64,000 nt of DNA from Herbaspirillum sp. Sphag64. GTDB taxonomy: Bacteria; Pseudomonadota; Gammaproteobacteria; Burkholderiales; Burkholderiaceae_D. Location of the stretch: positions 1,066,319-1,130,318 of the forward strand of contig NZ_JACHYE010000001.1 in assembly GCF_014192645.1 (NCBI RefSeq), read 5' to 3'. Each line of letters opens with the position of its first letter. The stretch's first letter is position 1. Both the position numbers and the translations under genes were made by a program. The notes under the pieces are model-generated. The model saw only the letters and a program-made list of their open reading frames with translations. It did not search any database and had not been told where the DNA came from. Positions 27,400 to 37,416 of the stretch are shown here, one piece after another.

Positions 27400-28299
27400 A
27401 TGAAGTGGGTCGTCGTCGGTCTTTATATTTTTTCGATTTTATTTATCCATTTCCGGGGTAAGGTCAGGCTGCCCTTCCTGCGCCAGTTCTTCGATCACTC
27501 CTCGATCATGGCGCCTATCAACCTGTTCATCTATACGTTTTCCCGCGTGCCGGCAGTGCCCTATCCGGCGGTCAGTGAATTCGAAAACCTGCATCTGCTG
27601 GACGACAACTGGGAAACCATCAAGGAAGAAGCCGTCAATCTGCGCAATATTTCGAAGATCAAGGCTGCCGAGAAAAACGACGATGCCGGTTTCAACTCCT
27701 TCTTCAAGGCAGGCTGGAAGCGCTTCTATCTGAAGTGGTACAACGCCAGCCATCCTTCGGCTGAACAGTTTTGCCCGAAAACGGTGGAACTGCTACGTCA
27801 GATTCCTTGCGTCAAGGCGGCCATGTTTGCCGAGCTGGCACCTGGCGGCACGCTCAATCCGCATCGCGACCCCTACGCCGGTTCACTACGTTACCACCTG
27901 GGGCTGGTCACTCCGAATGATGATCGTTGCTTTATCGATGTCGATGGTCAGCGCTACAGCTGGCGCGACGGCAAAAGCGTCGTGTTCGATGAAACCTTTA
28001 TTCATACCGCCCACAATGGCACCGACAGCAATCGCATCATCCTGTTTTGCGATGTCGAACGGCCTTTGCGATACCGTTGGGCAGAGGCATTCAATCAATG
28101 GTTTGGACGCTCCATCATGACTGCCGCCAGTTCGCCCAATGAAACTGGCGACCAGACCGGACGAATCAACAAGCTGTTCCGCTTTGTCTGGCTGGCCGGT
28201 CAATATCGCCGTCGCTTCAAGAACTGGAACCGCACTGTATACCGAATCACAAAGTTTGCGCTCATCATTGGCGTTGCTCTGGCGATCATTTATTGGTAA
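27400..28299 (+). CDS. lpxO: lipid A 2-hydroxylase (aspartyl/asparaginyl beta-hydroxylase family)
   Basis: An inner-membrane Fe(II)/2-oxoglutarate dioxygenase that hydroxylates a secondary acyl chain of lipid A. The 299-residue product has an N-terminal membrane helix (WVVVGLYIFSILFIHF) and a C-terminal one (FALIIGVALAIIYW). The iron-binding region is NPHRDPYAGSLRYHLGLVTP, with the distal His in FDETFIHTAHN and the 2-oxoglutarate Arg nearby. The ATG at 27400 has GAGG upstream and is preferred to the longer frame from 27349. Length agrees with Salmonella LpxO (302). Confidence 0.88.
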   Translation: MKWVVVGLYIFSILFIHFRGKVRLPFLRQFFDHSSIMAPINLFIYTFSRVPAVPYPAVSEFENLHLLDDNWETIKEEAVNLRNISKIKAAEKNDDAGFNSFFKAGWKRFYLKWYNASHPSAEQFCPKTVELLRQIPCVKAAMFAELAPGGTLNPHRDPYAGSLRYHLGLVTPNDDRCFIDVDGQRYSWRDGKSVVFDETFIHTAHNGTDSNRIILFCDVERPLRYRWAEAFNQWFGRSIMTAASSPNETGDQTGRINKLFRFVWLAGQYRRRFKNWNRTVYRITKFALIIGVALAIIYW

Positions 28300-28330
28300 T
28301 CAGACTGCTAGGCTGACGATACAGTAATAA

Positions 28331-28357
28331 AAAAAGGGTACCTCAAGGTACCCTTTT
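28331..28357. terminator. bidirectional intrinsic terminator after lpxO
   Basis: AAAAGGGTACC and GGTACCCTTTT form a perfect stem with a TCAA loop at 28332-28357, flanked by A-run and T-run. The rest of the 359-base gap to the GGDEF gene (28300-28658) shows no gene. A promoter is expected there, but I could not place it. Confidence 0.88.
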
Positions 28358-28658
28358 AAATTTATGGCTAATGACCGCCACCACCGTATTACGCCGCTGC
28401 ATCCCTCTCTTAATTGGCGTAATAACATCGTAAATTGATAAAAAATTTCCACAAGGAAATCAAAGCGACTTATTCCATCCAAATTTACAGAAAGGCATTA
28501 GCTGATCACGAAGTGACCGTGTAGAATCGGTCAGTTAAGTTGCCTGATCAATGGTGTGATTCTTGCATAGAGTCCTGATGCATTATGTGAATGGTCAAGC
28601 ATCCTTTCGAGTACCACCATACATAGAATAATGTGCTCATGCAGGAGTAGACATCCCG

Positions 28659-29696
28659 ATGATGAAACAGCTTCTAAATAATCTGGCCGACATTACAGCG
28701 CACCGTGAACACACGCGTCTGGAACGTTCCGTTATTTCCGCTCTGCATGAGTTGACGCTCGTCAGTCAGGTCCGTGTGCTGGAGATCTTCTCTCTGCGCG
28801 AGGAACTGTTCGTCCAGGAGAAAATCCTGTTTCGGGACGGACAACTGTGTGAACCCATCGAACATCATCACGATGACGCCAAAGAACCGCTGAGTCAATA
28901 TCCGGCGATCCAGACCTGTATCCGTGAACACAAATCGGCCCACAATGACATGGTTGGCACCGAGCACGTCTTATGGCTGCCCGTGTGGCTCCATGGAAAA
29001 ATCAATACCTGCCTCGAAATCACCAATACCAAACCCTTTGATGATGCCGCCCTGGAAATCATCGGTGGCATCTTCAAGGTCTATTGCAATTACAAGAGTC
29101 TGCTTGATTACAGCGAACGCGATGCGCTGACCGGCTTATTCAATCGCAAGACCTTTGATGACCAGTTCTCCCGTAATGCGCTCTCGATCGCGCCAAACGA
29201 ATCCCACCATCTCGACTCCAATGAACGACGCCATCACGAGAACATTAAGGCGCACTGGCTGGCTGTAGTGGACATCGATCACTTCAAGCAGGTCAATGAC
29301 CAGTTTGGCCACTTATACGGTGATGAAGTCTTGATTCTGATGGCGAACATCTTGCGCGCGTCGTTTCGCTCGCAGGACCGGATTTTCCGCTTCGGCGGTG
29401 AAGAGTTCGTGATTCTGCTACGCTCGACCACATTTGATGACGCTAATCGGATTTTCGATCGCTTCCGTCAAAACGTCGAAAATTATCAGTTCCCGCAGGT
29501 AGGCAAGGTCACAGTGAGCCTGGGCTTCGTGGGTATTTCGCACGAAACACCGGTGGTGATTCTAGGGCATGCCGATCAGGCGCTCTACCACGCCAAAAAG
29601 AATGGCCGCAACCGTATCTGCTTCTATGACGACCTGGTCACCTCAGGCGTCTTGAGTTCTGAAATCTCGACCAACGATACGGTCGAATTCTTCTAG
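28659..29696 (+). CDS. diguanylate cyclase with N-terminal GAF-like sensor region
   Basis: A 345-residue protein that makes cyclic di-GMP from two GTP. Residues 1-150 have no membrane helix and look like a GAF-type sensory domain (VLEIFSLREELFVQEKILFR, then VLWLPVWLHGKINTCLEI). The GGDEF domain follows from DALTGLFNRKTF. The active site is RFGGEEF, a functional variant. An RSQD inhibitory site stands five residues before it, so product inhibition is expected. AGGAG precedes the ATG at 28659, with a second ATG three bases on. It is likely monocistronic. Confidence 0.93.
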   Translation: MMKQLLNNLADITAHREHTRLERSVISALHELTLVSQVRVLEIFSLREELFVQEKILFRDGQLCEPIEHHHDDAKEPLSQYPAIQTCIREHKSAHNDMVGTEHVLWLPVWLHGKINTCLEITNTKPFDDAALEIIGGIFKVYCNYKSLLDYSERDALTGLFNRKTFDDQFSRNALSIAPNESHHLDSNERRHHENIKAHWLAVVDIDHFKQVNDQFGHLYGDEVLILMANILRASFRSQDRIFRFGGEEFVILLRSTTFDDANRIFDRFRQNVENYQFPQVGKVTVSLGFVGISHETPVVILGHADQALYHAKKNGRNRICFYDDLVTSGVLSSEISTNDTVEFF

Positions 29697-29758
29697 TCCG
29701 GCTTCGCCCTATCGATTTCGCCAGCCTGCATCATGTCAGGCTGGCAATGTTGCGCGAT

Positions 29759-30397
29759 TCAGCCAGCCTTGCGCTGGCGCAGGAACTGGATAATTCCCGG
29801 CAAAAACGAAATCACCACAATCGCCACAATCAGCAGACTGAGGTTTTGTCTGATCACAGGCAGGTTGCCAAAGAAATAACCGGCATAGGTAAAACTTGCC
29901 ACCCACAACACACCACCAATCACGTTGTAAGTAAAGAAGCGCGGATAGGTCATCGCACCGACACCGGCAATGAACGGGGCAAAGGTGCGCACAATCGGTG
30001 CGAAGCGCGCAATGATAATGGTCCGGCCACCATGACGCTCATAGAAGGCATGCGTGCGCTCCAGATACTCACGCTTGAAAATCCTTGAATTCTCTCGCTC
30101 AAACACCTTAATACCGAGAAATTTGCCAATCTGATAATTGGTACTATCGCCAAGGATGGCGGCCACAATCAGCGTCACCGCCATCAGATGTACATTGAAT
30201 GCGCCAGTGGCCGCAATGGCACCGGTCACGAACAGCATCGAATCACCGGGCAGAATCGGCGTGACGACCAGACCGGTTTCCGCAAAAATGATCAGGAACA
30301 AAATCAGAAACAACCATGGACCATAGGCCACGGCCAGTTCAGTCAGATGGCGATCGATATGAATGATGAAGTCGACCAGAAACAGAATGAAATCCAT
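29759..30397 (-). CDS. DedA family inner-membrane protein
   Basis: A 212-residue polytopic membrane protein of the DedA/SNARE-associated family, thought to move or flip lipids such as undecaprenyl phosphate across the inner membrane. Hallmarks are the re-entrant [19 protein letters not shown] segment with its acidic residue, [13 protein letters not shown], and [20 protein letters not shown] with the essential Arg residues. Four to five hydrophobic segments are visible. It stands alone, convergent with the GGDEF gene. Confidence 0.92.
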   Translation of the reverse strand: MDFILFLVDFIIHIDRHLTELAVAYGPWLFLILFLIIFAETGLVVTPILPGDSMLFVTGAIAATGAFNVHLMAVTLIVAAILGDSTNYQIGKFLGIKVFERENSRIFKREYLERTHAFYERHGGRTIIIARFAPIVRTFAPFIAGVGAMTYPRFFTYNVIGGVLWVASFTYAGYFFGNLPVIRQNLSLLIVAIVVISFLPGIIQFLRQRKAG

Positions 30398-30655
30398 GGC
30401 GGTGAGGAGGTAATAGAAATAATGAAAAAGACAGACAATATAGAAAAACCATACTGATGCAACCCGGCTGCGCGCATTGTACCAATCAAGGGCGCCCCCA
30501 CAGCAATCGACCTGAACTGCCGCACAAATAATTGCTGAGCAGACAAAGGCAGGCCACTTAACAATCCATAAACTTACATTTCTTTACAAATTGCCATCTC
30601 AACGTCTCGCTCAGACTGTCGATATTGCTAGTACAGCGTCTTGAAGGAGAACAGC

Positions 30656-30943
30656 ATGGCAAGCAAATCGACAACCGGGAAAGTCGGCTTCCACCTGAAT
30701 CTGCGATTGATTGCAGGTCTGTCAACGGCATTGCTGTTTTTGTTGCTCGTGTTTGCCAGCCACTACCAGTTCGGACTGGAAGAGGTAGAAGAGCATACCG
30801 GCGTGCTGGAAATGATGGCCGCCGCAATTCCTTTACTGAGCCTGTTGCTGGCAGCAGTTTTCAGTGTCAACCCCAAAAAACGTCGCCAGACACGTCACCG
30901 AACGCAATCAGCAAGCTCGCGGACCGCGCCGGTACAACACTAA
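30656..30943 (+). CDS. small two-helix membrane protein of unknown function
   Basis: A 95-residue protein with two hydrophobic segments (LRLIAGLSTALLFLLLVFAS at about 21-40 and EMMAAAIPLLSLLLAAVFSV at about 60-79) separated by an acidic loop (LEEVEEHTGVLE), and a basic, Ser/Thr-rich tail (KKRRQTRHRTQS). Positive tail residues suggest both ends are cytoplasmic. AAGGAG six bases before the ATG at 30656 supports the start. No family is recognised. It may be read together with thyA, 171 bases downstream. Confidence 0.7.
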   Translation: MASKSTTGKVGFHLNLRLIAGLSTALLFLLLVFASHYQFGLEEVEEHTGVLEMMAAAIPLLSLLLAAVFSVNPKKRRQTRHRTQSASSRTAPVQH

Positions 30944-30978
30944 GCAAACCACCTCATCCTCCGCATCCCCCTCTTGCA

Positions 30979-30999
30979 CCGGGTCACAACGTGACCCGG
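30979..30999. other. hairpin upstream of thyA
   Basis: CCGGGTCAC-AAC-GTGACCCGG is a perfect nine-base inverted repeat with a three-base loop and no T-run. It could be an operator or a weak terminator of the small membrane protein gene. Confidence 0.45.
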
Positions 31000-31114
31000 C
31001 ACTGTCTTGTGCTCCCTTCGACATCAACACACGGACAAAAAAGCTGCATGGCCGGTATACTTGTACGACTATTTCTGGCCGCCCTGGCGCCCTCCATTTC
31101 AGCATTCAAACACT

Positions 31115-32107
31115 ATGAAACAGTATCTCCAGCTGGTGCAAGACATCTTCGACAACGGTGCGTGGCAAAACAACCGCACCGGCATCCGCACCCGCAGCAT
31201 TCCCGGCGCAATGATGAAATTTGACCTGCAGCAAGGTTTCCCGGCGGTCACAACCAAAAAACTGGCCTTCAAATCGGCGATTGGTGAACTCGTCGGCTTT
31301 TTGCGCGGCTATCGCAATGCGAGTGACTTCAATGCGCTCGGCTGCAAGGTCTGGGATCAGAATGCTAATGAAAACAAGCAATGGCTGGCCAATCCCTATC
31401 GACTGCAAGAGGGGGATCTGGGCTCGGTCTATGGGGTGCAATGGCGGCAATGGCCTGCTTACAAGGTGATTGATCTGGGCTTGCCACAAAGTAGCGCCCA
31501 GATTGCCGATGCACTGGCACGCGGCTATACCCATATCGGCGAAGTCGCCGCTAATCCGGACACCGGCAAAGGTGCCAGTGCCTTGCTCTACAAAGCGGTA
31601 GACCAGTTGCGTCAGTGTCTCGATACCATCATCAACGATCCCGGCAACCGCAGAATTCTGTTTCATGGCTGGAACTGGGCGCAACTCGAAGAAATGGCAC
31701 TGCCACCGTGCCACCTGCTATATCAGTTTCTGGTCAACGCTGAACAACGCGAGATTTCATTGTGCCTCTACATTCGCAGCAACGACGTCGGTCTGGGCAC
31801 CCCTTTCAACCTGACTGAAGGTGCCGCCCTGCTGCATCTGGTCGGCAGACTCACCGGCTATACGCCGCGCTGGTTCACCTACTTCATCGGCGATGCGCAC
31901 ATCTATGAAAACCACGTCGACATGTTGCAGGAACAGCTCAAACGGGAGCCTTTTCCTGCTCCCCGGCTGATTCTTTCAGACCGTATTCCTGACTACGCAA
32001 AAACCGGGAAGTACGAACCAGAGTGGCTCGAAAAGGTAGAACCGGGAGATTTTGTGCTTGAGGGCTATCAGCATCACGCGCCCCTCACCGCCCCCATGGC
32101 GGTATAG
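31115..32107 (+). CDS. thyA: thymidylate synthase
   Basis: Converts dUMP to dTMP with methylenetetrahydrofolate. At 330 residues it is longer than the E. coli enzyme (264) because of an insertion around residues 120-175, as in the long ThyA type. The catalytic Cys199 lies in [12 protein letters not shown]. The phosphate-binding arginines are in [13 protein letters not shown], and the C-terminus is [15 protein letters not shown]. The usual RSCDVFLGLPFN is [12 protein letters not shown] here. The start at 31115 (MKQYLQ) is preferred to the frame from 31007. It works with FolA, FolD and Dcd, all encoded in this window. Confidence 0.93.
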   Translation: MKQYLQLVQDIFDNGAWQNNRTGIRTRSIPGAMMKFDLQQGFPAVTTKKLAFKSAIGELVGFLRGYRNASDFNALGCKVWDQNANENKQWLANPYRLQEGDLGSVYGVQWRQWPAYKVIDLGLPQSSAQIADALARGYTHIGEVAANPDTGKGASALLYKAVDQLRQCLDTIINDPGNRRILFHGWNWAQLEEMALPPCHLLYQFLVNAEQREISLCLYIRSNDVGLGTPFNLTEGAALLHLVGRLTGYTPRWFTYFIGDAHIYENHVDMLQEQLKREPFPAPRLILSDRIPDYAKTGKYEPEWLEKVEPGDFVLEGYQHHAPLTAPMAV

Positions 32108-32125
32108 ATAAACCGGTGGTCAACG

Positions 32126-33598
32126 TTAGCTTTGGCCACCGTAAAGCATCTGCAACAGGTCATCCTTCCAGCCACCGCCGAGCGCCTTGTACAGGGACAC
32201 GGTGGCTTGCAGGCGTTGCAGCTTGATCTGACCCAGCTGGTCCTGTGCTTCCGACAGGCTACGCTGCGTATCCAGCACCGTCGTCAAATCCTCAGCCCCA
32301 ACCCGATAGCGAATTTCTGAGAGATCAAACGCGTAACGGGCCTGATCCACTTCCTGCTTCTTGAGCCGATAACGCTCTTCCAGACTGCGAATGGCACCCA
32401 GTGACTTTTCCACTTCCGACAACGCACCGATCACAGTAGAGCGATATACCTCAAGCAACTCCTGCTTTTGTGCGATGGCCAGATCGCGCTGACTGCTCAA
32501 CAACCCGGCGTCGAAAATCGGCGTAGTAATCGATGCCCCCAGATTGAGGAGCAGATTGCTACCATTGAACAACGACAGCAAGGCATTGCTTTGCGCACCG
32601 GTAGCACCAGTCAGGCGAATGCTCGGAAACAGTGCCGCCCGCGCTGCTGCCACATTGGCATTGGCCGCCACCAGCTTGGCTTCGGCACGGCGAATATCCG
32701 GACGACGTGTCAGCAACTCGGAAGGCAAGCCAGGCTTAATCTGCGGCATGTTAATTGCAACCAACCCTTTCTCGCTGACGGAAAAATATTGCGGTGGTCG
32801 TCCCAGCAGGATTGCCAATGCGGTCTGTGCGTCACGCTCCTGCTGCATCAAATCGGGAATCACCGCCTGCAATCGTGCCACCGTCGCACGCTGACGCGCC
32901 AGATCGAGCGACGAAGCGGCGCCAGCACGACTTTGCGCTTCCACCAGTCGCAACAAGCGTTGTGCATTGCTGACGTTCTGCTGCGCAATACCAAGACGAT
33001 CCCTCAGCGACAACACCTGCAGGAAGGTCGAAACAATCCCGCTGGTCACCGTCAAGGCAACGGTTTCACGGTCATACAGATTAGCGCGAAGTGACGCTTC
33101 AGCAGCCGCCAGCCCAGCCCTGTTCTTACCCCAGAAATCGATTTCGTAGTTAACTTCCAGCACCGCACTCGTGGTGGTGGCAGCTGAACCACCACTGACC
33201 AACGGCGCACGATTGCCGATGGTAGTCGCATCAATCTCCGGCAACAATGGTGCACCAGCAATACGTGCATTGGCCTCGGCCTGACGGACCCGGGATACCG
33301 CTGCTGCGATTTCAAAATTATTACGTTGCCCCTCGTCGACCAGCGCCGTCAACTCCGCGCTGCCAAACTGCCGCCACCAATCCACATCCAGTGGGAGCGG
33401 CTTATCACCGTCAGCATCACTTTGTATGTCTGCATGGGATTTGGCTGTGGCGACCGATGGATCGCTCCACTGATGCGGTACTTCAGGCTTTTGAACCGGC
33501 TCTATCGCCACGGGAGCGATATTGCAGGCGGACAGCAGCAATGGCAGCATGATTATTGCTGTGAATGGCGATCTCAGGGGGCGATGCATTATCTTCAT
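32126..33598 (-). CDS. outer-membrane factor lipoprotein, NodT/TolC family
   Basis: A 490-residue outer-membrane channel of tripartite efflux or export systems. A lipoprotein signal (IIMLPLLLSAC) precedes the two repeated outer-membrane efflux protein domains (ELTALVDEGQRNNFEIAAAVSRVRQAEANARIAGAPLLPEI, given here only as landmarks, then LPSELLTRRPDIRRAEAKLVAANANVAAARAALFPSI in part). RRPDIRRAE is diagnostic. The frame opens at 33634. The ATG at 33598 places the lipobox normally. It lies 42 bases after the HlyD adaptor gene on the same strand. Confidence 0.88.
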   Translation of the reverse strand: MKIMHRPLRSPFTAIIMLPLLLSACNIAPVAIEPVQKPEVPHQWSDPSVATAKSHADIQSDADGDKPLPLDVDWWRQFGSAELTALVDEGQRNNFEIAAAVSRVRQAEANARIAGAPLLPEIDATTIGNRAPLVSGGSAATTTSAVLEVNYEIDFWGKNRAGLAAAEASLRANLYDRETVALTVTSGIVSTFLQVLSLRDRLGIAQQNVSNAQRLLRLVEAQSRAGAASSLDLARQRATVARLQAVIPDLMQQERDAQTALAILLGRPPQYFSVSEKGLVAINMPQIKPGLPSELLTRRPDIRRAEAKLVAANANVAAARAALFPSIRLTGATGAQSNALLSLFNGSNLLLNLGASITTPIFDAGLLSSQRDLAIAQKQELLEVYRSTVIGALSEVEKSLGAIRSLEERYRLKKQEVDQARYAFDLSEIRYRVGAEDLTTVLDTQRSLSEAQDQLGQIKLQRLQATVSLYKALGGGWKDDLLQMLYGGQS

Positions 33599-33640
33599 TG
33601 AAAAGCTGTCAAAATTCGGCTCCAACTGGCACACACAGAC

Positions 33641-34831
33641 TCATCGCACTGTGGTGCCATCCGGCACAACCACCTGCTCACCGTCGCTTAAGCCATTGAG
33701 GACCTGAGCCCGTTCGCCATTGTGAATCCCGATGCGCACACTACGGATCTGCAGCTTGCCATCGACCTGCAGCACTTGCAGCGTTTGCAACCCCTTACGG
33801 TCGGGCTTGACCACCAGCGCCGCAGGGATCGTGATCGCATGCTCCGCCCGCTCCAGCACGAAAAAGACATCGGCCGTCATGCCTGCCATCAATTCACGGC
33901 TAGGGTTGGAGACGTCAAATAATACCGTGTAGTAAGCCTTCTTGCCCTGCTTGCCGCTGTCCTCGGTTGGCAACGGCATGATCTGACGCAGCTTGCCCAG
34001 CCACTGCTTGCCGGGATAACCGGGTGTGGTGAAGTAGGCCAGCATGCCCTTGCGCAAGCGCGTCACATCCTCCTCCGCCACGCGCGCCTGCACACTCATT
34101 CTGCTCAGATCAGCAATGCGCATGAGCACATCCTGATTGGCCGACAGGGTCTGCCCCACACGTGCCGACAATGCCACGACGGTACCACTCATCGGTGCCT
34201 GTACCTTGGTCTGTTTTTGTATCGCGTCGTCTTCCTTCATGGCGACTTCGAGCTGCTGGATCTGGGCATTGATCGCATCCACCTTGGCTTGCGCTGAGTA
34301 CATGCCCATGCGTGTCGACTCATAGGTCTCTTCGCGGGTAGCGTTCTCCGCCTTGAGCTGACTTTGGCGCTGAAACTGCAACTGCGCAAAATCGAGCTGG
34401 GCATTCTGTCCCGCTAGCTCCGCCTTGAGTCTGGCCAGCTGGGCGCGATTGTTTTCAATCCGGCCCGTCGGAATCACCGGAGAAATTGCCACCAGTAATT
34501 TCCCCTCTTTCACAACGTCGCCAATCCCCACGAAAACATCCGAAATCTGCCCTGTCACTTTGGCCCCGACATCGACATAATTCAGCATCACCACATTACC
34601 AACGGCATTGACGACCTGTTCGATATCCCCACGCTCGGCACGCACGGTTTCCAGTCGCGGCGGCGGTACTTGGTGATGGCTGCGGGCGTAGGCAATCCAG
34701 CCAGCTGCCAGCAGCAGCACCAGCAAAGTTACAGTCGCTACACGCGCATAACGCCACAACGTGCGCCGATGCTCATCAAGATGCAGCGGCGGCGCGGTCA
34801 CCGATTCAGTCACTGGATTGTCGCTGTTCAT
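33641..34831 (-). CDS. periplasmic adaptor subunit, HlyD/MacA family
   Basis: A 396-residue membrane-fusion protein. One N-terminal membrane helix ([19 protein letters not shown]) is followed by a split lipoyl domain, an alpha-hairpin ([20 protein letters not shown] in part) and beta-barrel segments with [24 protein letters not shown]. It joins an inner-membrane pump to the outer-membrane factor. The start at 34831 overlaps the mdoH stop as ATGA, so translation is coupled. No MacB-type ATPase or RND pump gene lies next to it. The partner must be elsewhere, or the pair serves another exporter. Confidence 0.88.
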   Translation of the reverse strand: MNSDNPVTESVTAPPLHLDEHRRTLWRYARVATVTLLVLLLAAGWIAYARSHHQVPPPRLETVRAERGDIEQVVNAVGNVVMLNYVDVGAKVTGQISDVFVGIGDVVKEGKLLVAISPVIPTGRIENNRAQLARLKAELAGQNAQLDFAQLQFQRQSQLKAENATREETYESTRMGMYSAQAKVDAINAQIQQLEVAMKEDDAIQKQTKVQAPMSGTVVALSARVGQTLSANQDVLMRIADLSRMSVQARVAEEDVTRLRKGMLAYFTTPGYPGKQWLGKLRQIMPLPTEDSGKQGKKAYYTVLFDVSNPSRELMAGMTADVFFVLERAEHAITIPAALVVKPDRKGLQTLQVLQVDGKLQIRSVRIGIHNGERAQVLNGLSDGEQVVVPDGTTVR

Positions 34832-37416
34832 ACTGTTTGCCTGACTTTTGCCATCCACATGGAGTGCCGCACTGGCTGCGACCAGACCGCCAGATGCAAC
34901 GCCGATAACAGCCGCGGATCATCAAGCAGCATGTGCTTCTGCTTCGCAGTCAAAACTTCGGGGCCACGTCGCAAGGCTTGCAGCACCAAGGCATTACCAG
35001 CATGAAGGCTCTGCTCAGGCTGGCGCGCATGGGCATGACCAACCGCGCAAACCAGAGCATTGACAGCCGGATCCACCACCGCATCCACAAAATCCGGCAA
35101 GGCTCGGCCATCGCTGGCAGCATTGACGTAGGTCACGGTATCGCGCAGTTCGCGTGGTGCATCAACCTCTTCCGGAATGGTGAATAAACCACGTTGACGC
35201 AACCCGCGTCCCAGGGAGACCCGACTCGATAGCACCGACAACGGTATCGACAAGGTCAGTGAGCCCGCAATCGGTAGCAACCACCAGACGAAGGAAGGAT
35301 CGAGCCAATACACCAACGCGCCCCAGCTCAGCCCCAACACGGTATGCCAGCCGTGACGACGGAACGCCTGGTCCCAACCGGTTTCATTGTCGGCGCGCGG
35401 TGGCGACTTCCAGCCAACCGCCCAGCCCAGAAATGCCCCCAGCACGAAGCGGGTATGAAACAACATGCGCACCGGTGCCAGCATCATCGAGAACAGCAAT
35501 TCGATCAGCATGCTTACACTCAGCTTGAGCGCACCACCGTAATCGCGTGCACCCTTGACGATGATCAGAAACACGCTCAGGATCTTCGGCAAAAACAGGA
35601 TCGATGCAGTTGCCGATACCAGAGCCAACGCCTTCTCGGGATGCCATTCCGGCCAGATCGGAAACAGCTGGCGCGGTGTCACGAAATACTGCGGATCAAT
35701 CAGTGTATGGCTTGCCAGCAATAAGGTGGACAACGCCAGAAACAACGCCCAAAGCGGTGCCGACAGATAAGCCATGACACCAGTGACAAACACCGCCCGA
35801 TGCACGGCATGCATACCGCGCGCCAAAAACAGGCGGAAATTCATCAGGTTGCCCTGACACCAGCGACGATCACGACTGAGCTCATCGAGCAGGTTCGGTG
35901 GCATTTCCTCATAGCTGCCGTCGAGATCGTAAGCAATCCAGACCGACCAGCCGGCACGTCGCATCAGCGAGGCTTCCACGAAATCGTGCGACAGAATCGG
36001 GCCGGACAGATTGCCCTCGCCCGGCAACGGTGCCAGCGCACAATGCTGCATGAACGGCGCCAGCCGGATAATCGCGTTATGCCCCCAATAATGGGACTCG
36101 CCCAGTTGCCAGAAATGCAGACCGGCAGTGAACAAAGGGCCATAGACCCGGGTCGAGAACTGCTGAATCCGCGCATACAGGGTATCGCGACCAGCGGCCC
36201 TGGGAGCGGTCTGGATGATACCTGCCCCCGGATGTGCTTCCATCAGCCGTACCAGCGTCGACAGGCACTGACCACTCATCACGCTGTCGGCATCGAGCAC
36301 CAGCATGTAGCGGTACTTAGCGCCCCAGCGTCGGCAAAAGTCATCGATGTTGCCGCTTTTGCGTTTGACGCGACGACGTCGGTGACGGTAAAAGATCCGG
36401 CCAAAGCCATCCACTTCCTTGCACAGCTGCGCCCATGCCTGCACTTCGGCCACACAGATATCAGCGTCACCGCTGTCGCTGAGCACAAAAAAGTCGAATC
36501 GATCCAGATCACCATGGCGCTTTACCGATTCATAGGTGGCACGCAATCCGGCAAAGACCCGTGCCACATCCTCGTTGCAGATCGGCATCACAATCGCCGT
36601 CCTTGCTTCCGGAGAAATCCATTTCGGGCCGGCAGCTTCATGCGATATCAGATACGGATCATCGCCGCGTAACAGCACCAGAAAGCCAGTCATGGCAGTC
36701 CAGAAACCGGCAGACACCCAGCAGAAAAGAATCGCGAACAGGCCCAGCACCAGCATTTCCAGCGGTTTGGTACCGTGATAAGGCAAGACATCACTCATGA
36801 AGTAAGTCGCCATCACCGTCTGCAGCAGCATCAACACCAGCAGCACCAAACGTCGCACATTACCGCTGTGTTGCCAGTAACCCAGCGGATCAGGTGCATC
36901 CGATTGCAGGCTGTCTTCCACAAATTGCGGTTCCTTCGGCCGGATACCACGACGCCGCGCGGCACGCTGCTCAAACCGGCGCGTGGCTTCTTCGACCCAG
37001 CGCGACAAAGGATTGAGCGTGCCCCAGGGACGCGGCACCATGGAACGCCGTTGCAACGGCGGCGCGACTTTCAGATGATCGCCCTGCACTGGCCCCGCGG
37101 CTTCGCCCAATGCGTTGCCAGTCACCGCCTGTTCGGCTGCACCAGGGAAACAGAACTCCAGACGCCCGGCCACGGAGGCTGCCGCCGGATCGGCTTCCTG
37201 CGCACGACCTGCCGCGATTGCACGTCGCGCAATGGCGTCATGCAAGCTGGTCATACGCTCAGTGAATTGATGGGGAGCATCAACCTTCGGCTGCCCGGCC
37301 ACGGCCAGCAGCTGCGCGCGTTCCTGCGCGGACAGCGGCAAATGGTCCAGATAACGCGCAAGCTGCTGCGCAGCGTCGTCGACCGACCTCAGTTGGGGGG
37401 TAATATGTAGCTCCAC
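34828..37416 (-). CDS. mdoH: glucans biosynthesis glucosyltransferase H
   Basis: An inner-membrane family-2 glycosyltransferase that elongates the beta-1,2-glucan backbone of osmoregulated periplasmic glucans. The 862-residue protein has a long cytoplasmic N-terminus and several membrane helices. The catalytic motifs are [27 protein letters not shown] and [12 protein letters not shown] (the QxxRW-like element). It begins with GTG at 37416, inside the last codons of mdoG (28-base overlap), and ends overlapping the HlyD gene, so mdoG, mdoH, adaptor and outer-membrane factor are one unit. The GTG start has no strong ribosome site. Confidence 0.93.
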   Translation of the reverse strand: MELHITPQLRSVDDAAQQLARYLDHLPLSAQERAQLLAVAGQPKVDAPHQFTERMTSLHDAIARRAIAAGRAQEADPAAASVAGRLEFCFPGAAEQAVTGNALGEAAGPVQGDHLKVAPPLQRRSMVPRPWGTLNPLSRWVEEATRRFEQRAARRRGIRPKEPQFVEDSLQSDAPDPLGYWQHSGNVRRLVLLVLMLLQTVMATYFMSDVLPYHGTKPLEMLVLGLFAILFCWVSAGFWTAMTGFLVLLRGDDPYLISHEAAGPKWISPEARTAIVMPICNEDVARVFAGLRATYESVKRHGDLDRFDFFVLSDSGDADICVAEVQAWAQLCKEVDGFGRIFYRHRRRRVKRKSGNIDDFCRRWGAKYRYMLVLDADSVMSGQCLSTLVRLMEAHPGAGIIQTAPRAAGRDTLYARIQQFSTRVYGPLFTAGLHFWQLGESHYWGHNAIIRLAPFMQHCALAPLPGEGNLSGPILSHDFVEASLMRRAGWSVWIAYDLDGSYEEMPPNLLDELSRDRRWCQGNLMNFRLFLARGMHAVHRAVFVTGVMAYLSAPLWALFLALSTLLLASHTLIDPQYFVTPRQLFPIWPEWHPEKALALVSATASILFLPKILSVFLIIVKGARDYGGALKLSVSMLIELLFSMMLAPVRMLFHTRFVLGAFLGWAVGWKSPPRADNETGWDQAFRRHGWHTVLGLSWGALVYWLDPSFVWWLLPIAGSLTLSIPLSVLSSRVSLGRGLRQRGLFTIPEEVDAPRELRDTVTYVNAASDGRALPDFVDAVVDPAVNALVCAVGHAHARQPEQSLHAGNALVLQALRRGPEVLTAKQKHMLLDDPRLLSALHLAVWSQPVRHSMWMAKVRQTV

